Assembly (NCBI GenBank): GCA_012861695.1
Contig: JAAOOA010000086.1
Coordinates: 5,816,385 to 5,880,384 of the forward strand
Length of the DNA: 64,000 nucleotides
Direction of reading: 5' to 3'
Origin: Trematomus loennbergii
Lineage: Eukaryota; Chordata; Actinopteri; Perciformes; Nototheniidae
In this document: positions 1-12,300 of the stretch, one piece after another
How positions within the stretch are numbered: position 1 is the stretch's first letter
Layout: each line of letters begins with the position of its first letter
Translations under genes and position numbers: made by a program
The notes under the pieces: generated by a model
Databases searched by the model: none
What the model was told of the DNA's origin: nothing
Seen by the model: only the letters and a program-made list of their open reading frames with translations

Positions 1-49
1 GTTCAGTGCTTTGGCAGTGTGTGGGTGTGTGTGTCGTTTTTTATTACAG

Positions 50-213
50 GTTTGATTTTGTGTCTGGGAGAGTCCCCTGGCAGAGCAAACACAGACACCA
101 ATTAAAGCTGCTGCAGCGTGTGCGCCTTTACATCACTAATAATGTTCCTCAAGAAGAGAAACAAGCCGTGCTAACCCATCAGATACAAGCAACGAGGCCC
201 TACATGTTCCCAG
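50..213 (+). CDS. Candidate internal coding exon of an unrecognised gene
   Basis: A pyrimidine-rich tract ending in TTATTACAG (to 49) is followed by 164 bases that are open in one frame and end at CCCAG|GTATTA, so both splice sites flank the open stretch. The exon would start with the last base of a codon and end after the first base of one. Its roughly 54 residues are hydrophilic and rich in Gln, Arg and Lys (for example WQSKHRHQLKLLQRVRLYI), unlike the microsatellite-derived ORFs elsewhere. I do not recognise the family. No partner exon is visible downstream, so the gene would have to lie mainly to the left of the window on this strand, or have its next exon further away. It could also be a chance open frame between splice-like sites. 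Confidence 0.35.
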
Positions 214-436
214 GTATTAAAAAAGAATGCTGAGAGGACATAACCGTGGTTTTAAAAAGAACAACACACTTTATGAGAATGAGTATATTTATATTCCTGG
301 GGTACTAACAAGGTACTTAACATCCTCATGGTAACCATGAGTGCTAATAAAGATCAAACTATAATACTACACTATTATATGATATTGTTTTAGGGCGGCT
401 CAGTCTGTAGGGAATTGGCATGGGAACTGATCTATA

Positions 437-2221
437 CATGGCGTAGGAAGCATCCTGAATGTGGGGGGGACATTTTTAACGGGGGTGTGGGGGCGAAAAA
501 AATATAGATTTCCTGTATTCTGGTGCATTTTAACAGGTGGTTTGATACTTTTATGTGGCTATACTAGCATGAGGAAAATGATGGGTACATTTTGTAATTT
601 CATCCAGTAGTAAAGAAAGGAAACATATTTGATTATTAATTCAGAGCTGTCTTTGAATTAATAAAAAGCAGTTTAAATGCCCATTTTTTGTACATTTATA
701 TACAACAATAATATTTGTGAGTGCATTGAGAGATATTGTTGTGGAGAGTCATTTATATATATCGCAAAATACATTTGTGAATCCTTCTGTGAGCATTTAT
801 TAATATTGAGACTGATCTGACTCCATACGGATGTTAAGTTCACCTAGGAATGGTATCATTGACTTAAATGTTCAAATAAATGTTGCTCTTCTGTCTATAT
901 TGGTCATATGATGCCCCTTGACTGAAATGTTTCCTGTTCAATATCCCCACTGATTTCCTTAAAATCCTGGGATGAGAGTCCACATCACAATTTACTCTCA
1001 ACTGTCATTTCCCTTTCATCACTCACCTCAGCAATGGACCTCTCTCCACTGTCCCTGTATTCTGCCTCTGACTCACTCTCAAGTGCCTAGATGTCAAGAG
1101 AGGTGGTGAAGTGATAATTATTTATTGAGCAGTATACTCTTTCACATTGAATCATAACAAGTCATACTGAATGTAAATACAACTGACTCTAAAGTAAGTC
1201 CAGTCTGTGACATTGGACATTTTGAAGACTCAAAGTCCCAAGCAGTAGGTAGAATATTAGCTAGTCTATGTAATGTGCACAGAAAATAAATAGTTAACTG
1301 AATACTGGGATGGAAATAGCCTATAAGCACTCAGTAAAACATAAACACACACAAAAAGCTTCTGAATGATAAGAAGTATAATTAAAACATAATGCACATT
1401 ACCATTTTGAGAGAGAGTACCTAAGTTAAAGTCAGAAAATCTCTTATCGAACTGAGGCTCCAGTAAAACACACTGACTGCGTCTCTACATGGACATCAGT
1501 AAGCCGTTTATGAGTATTATCCCGGTTATGATCATATTGGGGATATGGTGTTTACATGAGCACAGAGAGATCGGGTTATTCATGTTCCCTGTTTACATGA
1601 TAAATACTAGTAACCTGGCATTTCGATGCCTTTTCTCATCTAAACTATTCAGTATTTGTATCTCTCTATCATGACATAAAGACGAAACTCCTCTCCAGAA
1701 GTGAGACGCCGCCATCACTGTTAACTGATTAACTGCTACCAGCTGATGACTTACTTTCCTCTTCTTTGAAAAAAATGTTCTTATGTCCATGTTGTCTGGG
1801 GGAGAAAACATATCAAACCAAGAGATCGTCAGCTTTGATTTTCGCTGTATTAACCATTTCCTGAACATTTGGTGTGTGTGCCTTACCTCCGCTACCGGCA
1901 TCGCTTCATACAACAGATCTGAGCTGTCCAACTATGACAACACTCCTTGAACATGCGCGCGCTATGTGAGAATCTGCCTTGGTACAAAGTAGCAGTGAAA
2001 ACATGGTACGGAGTTTCATTGATTTGGGCATTCTCTCAATAAGCAAGTGGAATGGATTTCATTTGATAGTGAAGCACTGACACAGCGCTCTACAAAGTGC
2101 GGCGAGTGGATAGACCGATTCACGGACTTTCCGCATAGTAAAAGTGGGGGGGTCTAAACTAATCATTTGAAAAAGTGGGGGGGACTTGTCCCACCCTCAT
2201 ATAATGGCTGCGACGCCCATG
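437..2221. mobile_element. hAT-type DNA transposon with 8-bp target duplication
   Basis: The element runs from CATGGCGTAGGAAG to CTGCGACGCCCATG. It is flanked by the exact 8-base direct repeat GATCTATA (429-436 and 2222-2229). Subterminal G-rich blocks (476-495; 2144-2180) are imperfectly inverted. An 8-bp duplication is the hAT hallmark. A minus-strand transposase first exon survives inside at 1755-1790, but no intact transposase does, so the copy is dead or non-autonomous. Confidence 0.75.
1755..1790 (-). pseudogene. First-exon remnant of a hAT (ZMYM1-like) transposase
   Basis: Read on the minus strand, an ATG at 1790 begins MDIRTFFSKKRK and is followed at once by a good splice donor (GTAAGT at 1754-1749). 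A short MDIR.FF..K.K start is, from general knowledge, typical of hAT-derived proteins annotated as zinc finger MYM-type 1-like or TTF-type in fish. The piece lies inside the 437-2221 element, which agrees with that element being a hAT. The rest of the transposase is not recognisable in the element. The family name is a recollection and is not tested here. Confidence 0.45.
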
Positions 2222-2229
2222 GATCTATA

Positions 2230-3683
2230 TAATACGGAGTGTGCACTGGGAGCAGGAGGCTGCCGACGTGCCCTGTTGCTCTGACATCTCTCCATATCAC
2301 AGCGAAATGCATGTGTTTGTATCTGTATCTATGAATTCAGACCTAATGTGTATTGTACTGTGTGTGCGAACACAGTTAGGTGTACTTGACTGCACTATTA
2401 CAATGCATTTACATATACCTAAGTAGAGCCTTTTCAACTAATCAGTACTTTTTAAAAATACAATATTTACACATTTACAACTACAATTGTGTTTTAATTA
2501 TATTTCGGTTAACTTGAAAGTTATTATTGATTATATATTTTCAAAATCCATGATGCATTATACAGATATTCCAAATCTATAATACGTATAAAATAGCTAT
2601 TCTAAAAGTGAATTGAATATACTGAAAGAACAGCTTAATAAAAGAGATACTTATTTAAGTGCATCTTAATGCTTTCTTAAAGTCAAGTTCACTTAAATGT
2701 ATTTTAATGTGTCTTAATCGCATGTATAATATATATGAATTAGGACATTGTTAGTACATCAACAATAATATACTTTTAGTACATGAATGGTTTGCACATG
2801 GATGCATATTAAGTGTACTTTGTTTCTTATACCTGGGATGTGTCAAAGTTGGACTCAGACTGTTTATTCCACATGAGAGAGCACTGTGTGTGCTTTTAAT
2901 TGAACAACATAAGAAAGAATTATATTCTGACAGCAGCTGTTGAATTGTTTGTTTTAATGCATTGCCATGGAAACACCATTGATAATCAAGCCTTGATCAC
3001 ACAACACAAACACACCAGTTAGCACCAGCTCTTAACCTCATTTAAGAAATGAGAGTAGTCTTAAATGGTGATTTACACTTAGAACAATTTGCATTACACA
3101 AACCAGTACTTACTTACTTTTGAAAAATGTTTGCACAAATGTAATGCCAGCTGCAAAGCTAATGTTACTTTTATAATATTTAAATTGAAGAAGAAAAAAT
3201 AGATTAGATTATCAGCAAATTGAATAGCAACTTGTTTCAAATGTATGTTTAGTGTAAACATAAACTACTGTAACAAGATTTGAAAAATCAATGCAACACC
3301 TTCATTCATAATGCTTATAACATTATTCTTTGAACCTAACATGACTAAATGAGCAGATTGGTTATTCTAAGCTATATACGGCTTACTGTGAAACACTTAT
3401 ATTTCTCCATGTATTCTGATATAAATAAACCAAATGCAAGTCTACTTTTACAACCCGTATGCTGTTGAGTTCTTTTATTTGTTATTTTTCCAAATCTGTT
3501 CTATATTTAAGTTGTGAGCCACAGTACAGTGACTTCCTGTTTCATGACAATAGAATAAACACTACTCAAATCTGAGTTTAGCTCGTTTTAATAATGCTAG
3601 AGTTATAGTAATAATAATAAATTATATTTCTATAGCGCTTTTCTTTAACTCAAAGATGCTTAATTAATAATAGTAATAGTATC
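2230..3683. other. AT-rich intergenic DNA, no gene seen
   Basis: Unique-looking AT-rich sequence without a convincing coding exon or RNA gene. Near 3605-3660 a short AATAATAAT run followed by TATAGCGCTTTTC resembles the reverse complement of a LINE 3' end. Confidence 0.5.
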
Positions 3684-5640
3684 TTAAAGTGGACCTATCA
3701 TGCTATATTTGAATAATATATTGTAGGGCCATACCTATATAAAACATGTCTGTAAAGTTTGTTTCAAAATACCAAACAGATCATGCATTTTAGCCATGCC
3801 CAGTGTGCGAAAAAGCACACGTCCCACCGCACATTTACAATGTCGGACAAGTAGATCTTTCAATTGACTTGTCCAGCGGACAAGTGACGTTTTTAGCCCT
3901 CATTTATTGACAAATTATTGATAAACTCAGTTTACAAAATGCAGAACTCATTCGCAAATTGTCCGTGTCCGCCATTGTTCATTTAGAAATGTTAGTTTCG
4001 GTTCTGCTTGTCGATTCCTAAGGAAATGCATCTCGCCGCTTTCTGTACTGTTAGACGGGGGCGGGGCGGGGCGGGAAGTGTTGCACAGTGGCAGGGTTGG
4101 GAAGCAAACTCGGTTCCGAGTAGGAACAAATAACAATTGTCCGGTACCGTGATTAATAAGAGTTGTGAGGACAGGAGGCGAGGCCGAGCCCCGCGGACCG
4201 CAGCTCTCTCTCTCTGCTCCGGATCATCTGATCGCTGCACGGTGCAGTTCAGCGTCTCTCTCTCTTCCTCTCTCTTTCTACACACAGCGGACCCGCTGCC
4301 CGTTTAACAGCCTAATCTTTGTCAAACTTTCTTATGTTCTTTCTTTAACACGTAATGAAGGTTATTAAGCGTTTTAGCTCCTATGTTGTTAATATTGACG
4401 CCATTTCCTTTATGAAGTAAATCAGCCTCCCTGTCTGTGTCCTCGCGCTGTCCTCACATCCCCGACCCCCAGACTCGGAGGAGCACAGGGATGTCAGTAT
4501 TGTTTATGAAGCAGGGTATAGAAAATACATTATTATTGAAAATTACTTTTACAAACAGTGAGCAGCTGGGCAGCTGCAGCATGTGTATTGCAGGACATGT
4601 GTAAGCATGCAAGCGTCTTTGAGTTGTAGAAAAGCGCTAGGCCTATAGGCTATAAATATAATGTATTATTATTATTAGGCCTATGTGTTGGACATGTGTG
4701 GTTGGACTCTGTCTCACAGGCAGGTTGCAGTGTCACATCAGAGGAGACTGGGCCAATTGTACATTCTCAAACTGCACCACATAGAACTAACTAAACAATG
4801 CAGAGATTATTTTTATATAATTGTATTCAATAACCGTAAGAAATTAAACCGTATGAAGTGATTTCTAAATAGGAATACAGATTTGACTTAATGTTTTCAT
4901 AAATATGTTTTTCTCCAGTTTGTCATGGGACTTATTTTTACCCTCTCAAAGAACCGGAATCGAGAACCGAAAAAACCGGAATCGAAAAGCAGAACCGGAA
5001 TCGTTAAAATCCAAACTATACCCAACCCTAGGTATGTGTGATGCAGTAAAATCTTACCGCTCACTTACGTTAGCGGTGACGTAAAAATCGTGGGGAAAAG
5101 TAAAATACGTTGGCGAAGAAGAAGATTCCAGTGGCCCCAATTTTTGTCCATTCTGGACAAGTGAAAAATGTATTCGGACAAGTAAATTGCCAAACTCACT
5201 TGTCCATGGACAAGTACTCTCTAAAAACTTGTTCTCACACTGCATGCCTCATTTCGCTCTATTTGCTGTATTCCAGCCCTGTTTTTGCATGAGCTGATTC
5301 TGTGGCAAATGAGCTGCAGCTGACCACGCCCCCCTGCAAAGGAGGGGGGCGAGGCACGAGCGTCATGTTACCATGCTGTTACCATGCCACGGCAACCTCT
5401 CATTCCCCTGATAGGTGGAGCGTTGGCCATGTAGGCGGAGCGTCACCGCCCACTATTCCGGGCTGACGTCGGGTCAGATGGAATCTGTATCCGCTCGTTG
5501 TAGCCCCGTTTTTAAAAGATTTGGGTACGGAGGAAAATAGAGAGGGTTGTATTTTCTGACACTTCCCTGGAACACCGGGGACACATATTCATGTATAAAA
5601 GACGTACAAAAGTGCATTTTGCATGATAGGTCCACTTTAA
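3684..5640. mobile_element. TTAA-bounded MITE (TTAAAGTGGACC family), interrupted
   Basis: Terminal inverted repeats TTAAAGTGGACCTATCATG (3684) and its complement ending CCACTTTAA (5640) bound the element. A nearly intact second copy at 23886-24379 shows that about 0.5 kb is native and that the sequence from 3801 to 5242 is an insertion. TTAA at both ends fits piggyBac-type target use. No transposase is present. Confidence 0.75.
3801..5242. mobile_element. DNA transposon inserted in the MITE, 6-bp duplication CATGCC
   Basis: The insert begins CAGTGTGCGAAAAAGC and ends GTTCTCACACTG. CATGCC flanks both sides (3795-3800; 5243-5248) and occurs once at the empty site in the 23886-24379 copy. Both ends carry inverted copies of the octamer ACTTGTCC/GGACAAGT (about 3844, 3869 and 3880 on the left; 5154, 5175, 5200 and 5210 on the right), as expected of subterminal transposase-binding sites. 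The interior (4092-5031) starts CAGGGTTGGG and ends CCCAACCCTAG, so a second nested element is possible. It contains a GC-box-like run near 4057-4075. No transposase is seen. Confidence 0.7.
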
Positions 5641-6117
5641 GTAGGCCCTATATTGCTTCTTGGGGTTTTCCCTTTCCTGTAGTCGTGTCTTCTTTGGGTT
5701 TTTGTTCATGTAAATAGTCTGCAGAGGCTAAAATCTCAAAGTTCCCTAAAGAGGGAGTTTTTCTCCCACAAACTCCCTCAAAACTCCTCCATTGAACTCC
5801 TTTGTTTACTTCCCTAACATAGTGACATCACTATGTAACACTCGCACTTCTATTGGCTAGTGCTCAAACACATTGTACGTGATAGGCTAAGGGGCGGGAC
5901 ATCTTCAATAGGTTGACCAATCACAACAGAGCCGGCCAGCTAACCAATCAGAGCCGACTGGGCTCTGGTTTCAGACAGAGGGTGAAAAGAGGTGCTGCAG
6001 CACAGGCAGTATGAGAAAAATAAAGAGCTTTTTGAACATTAAAGCATGGAGACATGTCCCAGTAGAGACTAAATGACTAATGTGAACCTGAAAATGAGCA
6101 GAATAGGGCCCCTTTAA
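5637..6117. mobile_element. TTAA-bounded MITE (TTAAAGGGGCC family)
   Basis: The element ends GGGCCCCTTTAA at 6117 and begins TTAAGTAGGCCCTAT. It shares the TTAA at 5637-5640 with the preceding element. Its body (CCAATCA boxes, GGGGCGGGACATC, GGGTGAAAAGAGG) recurs in pieces at 21186-21281 plus 22895-22980, 33239-33465, 42375-42480 and 58656-59735. It has no coding capacity. Confidence 0.7.
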
Positions 6118-8941
6118 ATCTAGGTCATAGTGACAATGCTGGGAATGTAGAAGAGATCTTATACACACATGTATTGATGGATAAATGCATGTCAGATGGC
6201 AGATTGGCTGAGTTTGACTCATTTGAAAACAAGTTTTTGGGTTAAGATTAAAATATTTCATTTTTTTACTTTGAAACAGCAGTGGTCCAAAATAGTTTCA
6301 GCACAATAAAGTGAGATATGACTACAACCACACATATAATGTTTAGTTACTTAAATGGACAATTAGACCTTTGAGGTCTTTTATGTTGTCATCATTTCAT
6401 ATCGAGGGCTCTTATGTCCACTGTAATTCCCAGTAACAATGTGATGACAGAATAAGACATTTCCAGCACGGTTACAGAGAAATATCTGATTATCTAAGTC
6501 CTTAGCGGTAAATGTCAAGTGTTGATGTCAGAGTTGTTTCTACTGAATAATCTTGAATGAATCAAGTGGGAGATTTATGAGCAACAGTTTGAAAGACTGG
6601 CCTCTGCACAGACTCAACAGACCAGAGTGCATTGCAGATTGTGTTTTAAATCACAAGGCTGACTTTCATGTTCATATTCATCACTCTGTTGCTATACCAC
6701 GCTCTCCTATCCCACGTACTTTACGCAACAAGAAGCTCGCAGCTGTTTCTCTGATGCCTGTCGAAAACTCAATATGGGATATGTAAGAAATCACTGAAGC
6801 AGATGAGTGTGATTCAAAATGTGAGCACAAACTAACTTTCCCTCTCATAACAGCAGACACCTGTGATGAAAACCAGACATACTAGTATTAGGAATCAACT
6901 TCATATTTAATTAAAGGTCAGCTTATTCTGCCTTTTTAATTAGATTAACGAGGCGAGAGAGAGCGAAGGTCGTGTGGAGGATAATGTGATCCTGCTGGCC
7001 GTAAGCACTCCCAATTACAGAGGCACAGCATTGCTTTCTGCACACTCTGAGCATTCACAGCATCTTCTGTCAGAGCAGGCCATCCATTACTTCCTACTGC
7101 CTTGAATGCGATGTAACATTTCACTCCAGTTTTGCAGCTTTGGTTTTTAATAAGCGTGCTAAGCGAGCTTGATTGAGGCAGTTGTTAAAATGCTCTGGGA
7201 TTTATTTTAATTTGTCCCACTGATTCACAGGCCTCCCACGAGCAATTAAGTCCAACGCCAATTACCAGGAGAGCTCTTCCCCCGGGGTTTGTTGATTCTC
7301 TCTGCTTTTGAACATCTGCAGTCAAAAGCCCTGAGTGTATTCGGCGTAAACTGAGCTTCCCCCGACATCGGTGCTCAACCACAAAATCTAATCACACCTC
7401 CTGTGGTAGTACTATTTGCATTTCAGCAAGCAAACACAAGCATCTCTCCAGCATGTCACATTTGTATTAAACAGAATGTCTTCGGGAATGAACACGGATT
7501 CATGCAATTGTTTTTCTCACATCTGCACATCTGTTGAAAAGGAAGGCAGAAGCAGTGACATCGCTGCTGGTTCAGTATTTATTTCCCTTGCAGCTACATG
7601 TGGTACACACAGGCCTTCAATCATAAGAGTCTGCATCGGCATGTACATCCACTGGAATGGGGGCATCAGAAGAAGTAGCAATGCATTGTTCAACATTAAG
7701 GTGGGTCAGAGATCATCATAAGGCAAACCACTGTCCAACACTGAACAGGATTTCAGGTAAGCAAATTTCATGTTGTACCTTTCCAAAAAAAAAGTAAAAT
7801 ACTCTGGTATGCACTTGAAAGAGTTATTGGTTGCTGTTATTGTTGCTGATGTCCATGATGGATGTGAAGAGGTGTATTATGATGCATATTTCTGTGTAAA
7901 TAATGCATTACTAAGATGATCTGAAGTTCATTTTAGGCTTAGGTTATATGGGTTAGTCAATGTGATTTAAATAAAGGTTACTAAAATGACTGAAAGATCC
8001 CCTCTTCACATGACTAACACTTATTTTCCCTGGCTCACTGAAGGGTTGGGCGCAGGGCCTTGCGGTGATAACAGCTAAGATTTGTTTCGATGGTCACCTC
8101 CCCTGCTAGCTTGCGCCGCTTCATACAGCTGTCCTCTGATTGGTTGCACGTCGAAAGGTCGGTTAACGAAGTTTAATTTGAACTTTGAGAGCAGCATCAT
8201 TCCGCTCTCTCCATTGAAACACAGCGCCGAGCCGGTTGAATGCTGGTCATTTGAAGGCAGCTCAAGGCCAGATTCAACCCGTTTCCTTCAAATAAACCAA
8301 TATCAATATTGCCACGATATTGTAGGGCTGCCTACACAAACAACTTACTCAATGAGAATGTTATAAAATAATCACAGCATTGTGAATATAATGACTGGGT
8401 GGGCAAAGCAAACATAATTTAAGAGCAAGAACAGTCTGGTAACTTCAGAAAAATTACATCACGTTACTGTTTGGTAGTCTTAAAGCCTGGGTAAGATAAT
8501 ACATATATCCTACTTTGATATCCAAAGTCTAAGACAATATCTAATCTCACATGAATATAATGCCACACCCCACTTTAAACCCAGCAAAGTCCCAAATATT
8601 GTTATATACTACAGGTCTGTTTTGGATTGTTTACTGAGCTCCTTCAAACCCTTATTTAAACTTTACTTTTTTATTGTGTGCTTGGCTAAGAACTGATCTG
8701 TTCAGGGCCGGCATGGACAGAAGGAACAATAACAGACTAACATTAACTCTGTCAGTGTACATAAAGGCATGTGAGGAATGAAATAAGACCGTCTTGAAAA
8801 AATGAAAACATGACCTTTAAACATTTCCATACCAACAAAAAGTAGCGGTTAGAAATGAAATAAAAAAGGGCGGTGGACCCCCCACTACATCCCCGACTAC
8901 AGTACAGCATAGGAGTCTTTCCTCTCGTTCTGTCCATGCAT
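6118..8941. other. Unique intergenic DNA downstream of tmem74
   Basis: No convincing exon was found here. The part from about 6880 to 7400 is less AT-skewed and holds several homeodomain-like sites (TAATTAGATTA, CAATTAAG, CCAATTAC) without repeat character, resembling a conserved non-coding element. The remainder shows nothing definable. Confidence 0.4.
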
Positions 8942-9675
<734 letters not shown>

Positions 9676-9724
9676 TTGAGCACGGGGCTGGGTTTCCTGT
9701 TTTGCAAAGCCCATGCATCCGTCT

Positions 9725-10160
9725 CTGTCAGTGAAACACGCACACAAAAAGATGTTTAAACTACCTGAAATGACTTTTCTTTTGCAAAATTGTCGCTGCA
9801 AGCCACTTTATTCCTGCATCTGAAGTATTTGCACAGGCATCATTTCTCCTGCATGCACCGCAAGCATTTTAAAGTACAGCTTAGCAAGTATTAAATCACT
9901 CCCAAGACAATACACAGACAGTGCCATAATATAATTTCCGCTGCTCCGCTTATGTTTGCCTCTCCAATCGCTGCTTCAAAACACTTAGCAAACATGCGAC
10001 AGGCTAATGAATCCAATTCCAACCATATTGTGTGCCTATAATCGGTTATTAAGTAACAACATGCGGTCTGCTGAGTACCTACCTCTCTCCCCGTCTGTGT
10101 CTGCTCGCATCTCCGGCTGCTCTGCTCCCTGGTCAATCAGAGGGGAAGCTGTGGCAGACC
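9725..10160 (-). other. Candidate non-coding first exon and 5' UTR intron of tmem74
   Basis: On the minus strand a donor GAGAG|GTAGGT lies at 10083/10082, and an acceptor CACTGACAG precedes 9724, just before the coding exon. This defines an intron of about 358 bases. The exon upstream of the donor (about 10083-10160, start unknown) is GC-richer than its surroundings and probably near the promoter. From general knowledge TMEM74 coding sequence is in one exon preceded by a 5' UTR exon, which this layout matches. Confidence 0.45.
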
Positions 10161-11159
10161 CCTCCCACGGACCGGGCTTCAGCACACCGCCTCATGATTC
10201 TTATTACCGAGCCAGCAGCTCCCGGTACACGCTCACTAATCACATGAGTCAGGCGGCGCACTGCACTGCGAGATATTTCACATTACTGTACCACCTCCTC
10301 ATACACACAGGGAAGTTATGAGCATGAATTGTTTGATTGATGGTTCATAAATTCTTTATGAGCTGTAAGTCATTATTACGAGCAACTTTTGGGTAGCCGG
10401 AGGTCTTTCTTGATGGGGAGTTTTTTTTTAATGGTGAAGTCATGATTTTCTCACGTTGTTAATGCAATGAGTTAAAAGGGTCATAAACCATAAATCTGCA
10501 GTTATTTAAATGTTAATCCATCTGATTCAGGATCACAACTTTCTCACTTTCTAATAAACAGAAAACCAGTTAAATGCACGATTTATTTTGCAGTTATTCA
10601 TGTTTAGAACATCATTAATAAAGAATCAAGAGTTTCTCACTTTTAATAATTTACCAGCAATAGTATTCTGCTGTTAGCATTGCAGCGCTGTGAAGACGTA
10701 TGCATTTTTGCATGCTTACTTTAGCTAAATGCTAACAGCGTCATTGGAACATGCAGATGTTGAGCAGGAACTGTGTTTACCTTGTTCACTATCTTAGTTT
10801 AGCTTGTGTTCATCCTGAGGGGACAACACATTCTCACTCCCAACTCGGCCTATGTTGACGTTATGCAGGGCCGGCCCTAGACTTTTGGGGGCCCTAAGCG
10901 AGCTTTGGCTTGGGGACCCCCTCACTCTAGCGCATTCTCACTACACACAACACAGAACCAACTTTTGTCTTATGATGTTAGCATAAGCACACATATTGTA
11001 TAAATAAGCATGTAAACACCGTGGACCTAACATCCTCTAGGGCAGCGGTTTTCAAAGTGTGAGGCGCCCCTCCCCTGGGGGGCGCCAGAGCTTCTGGGGA
11101 GGCGCAGCGTGAAAAAAAAACAACGATAAAAAGACGAGTAAAGTGACACTTGCACACTT

Positions 11160-11363
11160 TTGGCTGTTTGTGGAGACCGAGTTCCCCACCTCGCCAAAAA
11201 GGCTGTAAAAGTGCTCATTCCCTTCACCTCCACCCACCTGTGTGAGTGCGGGTTTTCTGCATTGACTTTGATCAAAAGCAAGTGCCGGTCAAGGCTGCAG
11301 CCAGAGGATGATCTGCGTTTATTCCTGTGTGCATCAAAGACGCAGACTCAATATTATGTTTGA
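11160..11363 (+). pseudogene. hAT (ZBED5-like) transposase C-terminal fragment
   Basis: The frame reads HLAKKAVKVLIPFTSTHLCE then CGFSALTLIKSKCRSRL. This matches the pattern of the hAT C-terminal dimerisation domain (L...PxTSTxxCExxFS.L..IK.K.R..L). The preceding CAGCGGTTTTCAAAGTG (11044) resembles a hAT terminus of the CAGTGGTTCTCAAA class. Only the last part of the transposase remains. The piece is nested in the 10824-13148 element. Confidence 0.6.
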
Positions 11364-12244
11364 TAATATATTTTGTATTAACTAGACCACTGGGTCATGT
11401 TAAGACCATCTTTTCTGTCGGTTTGGTGTTACAAATATAAAAACAATATATGTGTGGATAACAAAATACATCCATCATAAACTAAACTGGAAACAGCAGT
11501 ATATTTTATTGTGTTAACACTGTACACCTGAGTGCTTTAACCGCCTAGTGGTTAAAGCACGCTATTGAATTGTTTTGTTGAAATTATGTTATATTTGATG
11601 AAAACATTAAAAAAATTACATACTTTCATAGGGGGAAAGTAGAAGGTCAATGATAGAAATATAGAATAGAAAAAATCAAGAAGATACTGTAAGTGATCTC
11701 TACAATAAATAGTTTAGTGCAGGATGTACAAAGATATTAATAGGAGGATGTGCAAAACAGACAAACTAATTCACCTTTATTTAAACATTAAAAGAATACT
11801 TTAGGTTAAGGTCTTCTTTTGAATAAGAAAACAGCTTTGGGGGTATCTACAGATATTAAGCCTGACAAAGTACTTAACGTCTAATATATTGCATAATTTG
11901 ATTTGGGACTTGACAATCAACTTTCCTGCAATGTTAACTATGTTGAAGCACTTATTTTAACTGATATTATACATATATATTATACTCTTATAAGATGTAT
12001 GTAGATAGATAGAAATGTGCAGAATATGACAGTTTAATGGTGGAGGTACACACATATCGATCTATGTCTTGTAATGCACTGTTGAGAAACCTGCGACCCA
12101 AGTTTTTCATCTCCGACCTTGTCAGGTATTGAATATTCAATAAATAAAGAACACAGAATTATTTAATATAAAACACAGAATTTGTGTGATTATACTAAAT
12201 GATTTACAAATAAACACCACTGCATATTTACAACTGTTACACAT

Positions 12245-12300
12245 GCTGCTGTAACGAAAACATTTCCAACTTGGGATCAATAAAGTATATCTTATCTTAA
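12245..12300 (+). mobile_element. 3' end of a fish LINE
   Basis: TGGGATCAATAAAGTATATC followed by TTATCTTA is the 3' untranslated end and simple tail typical of CR1/L2/Rex1-like LINEs in fish. No coding part is attached. Confidence 0.4.

Noticed and set aside
393..440. tRNA-like or tRNA-derived SINE head (GGGCGGCTCAGTCTGTAGG)
   Set aside because: Only a box-A-like stretch is present; no box B at the right distance and no cloverleaf could be formed.
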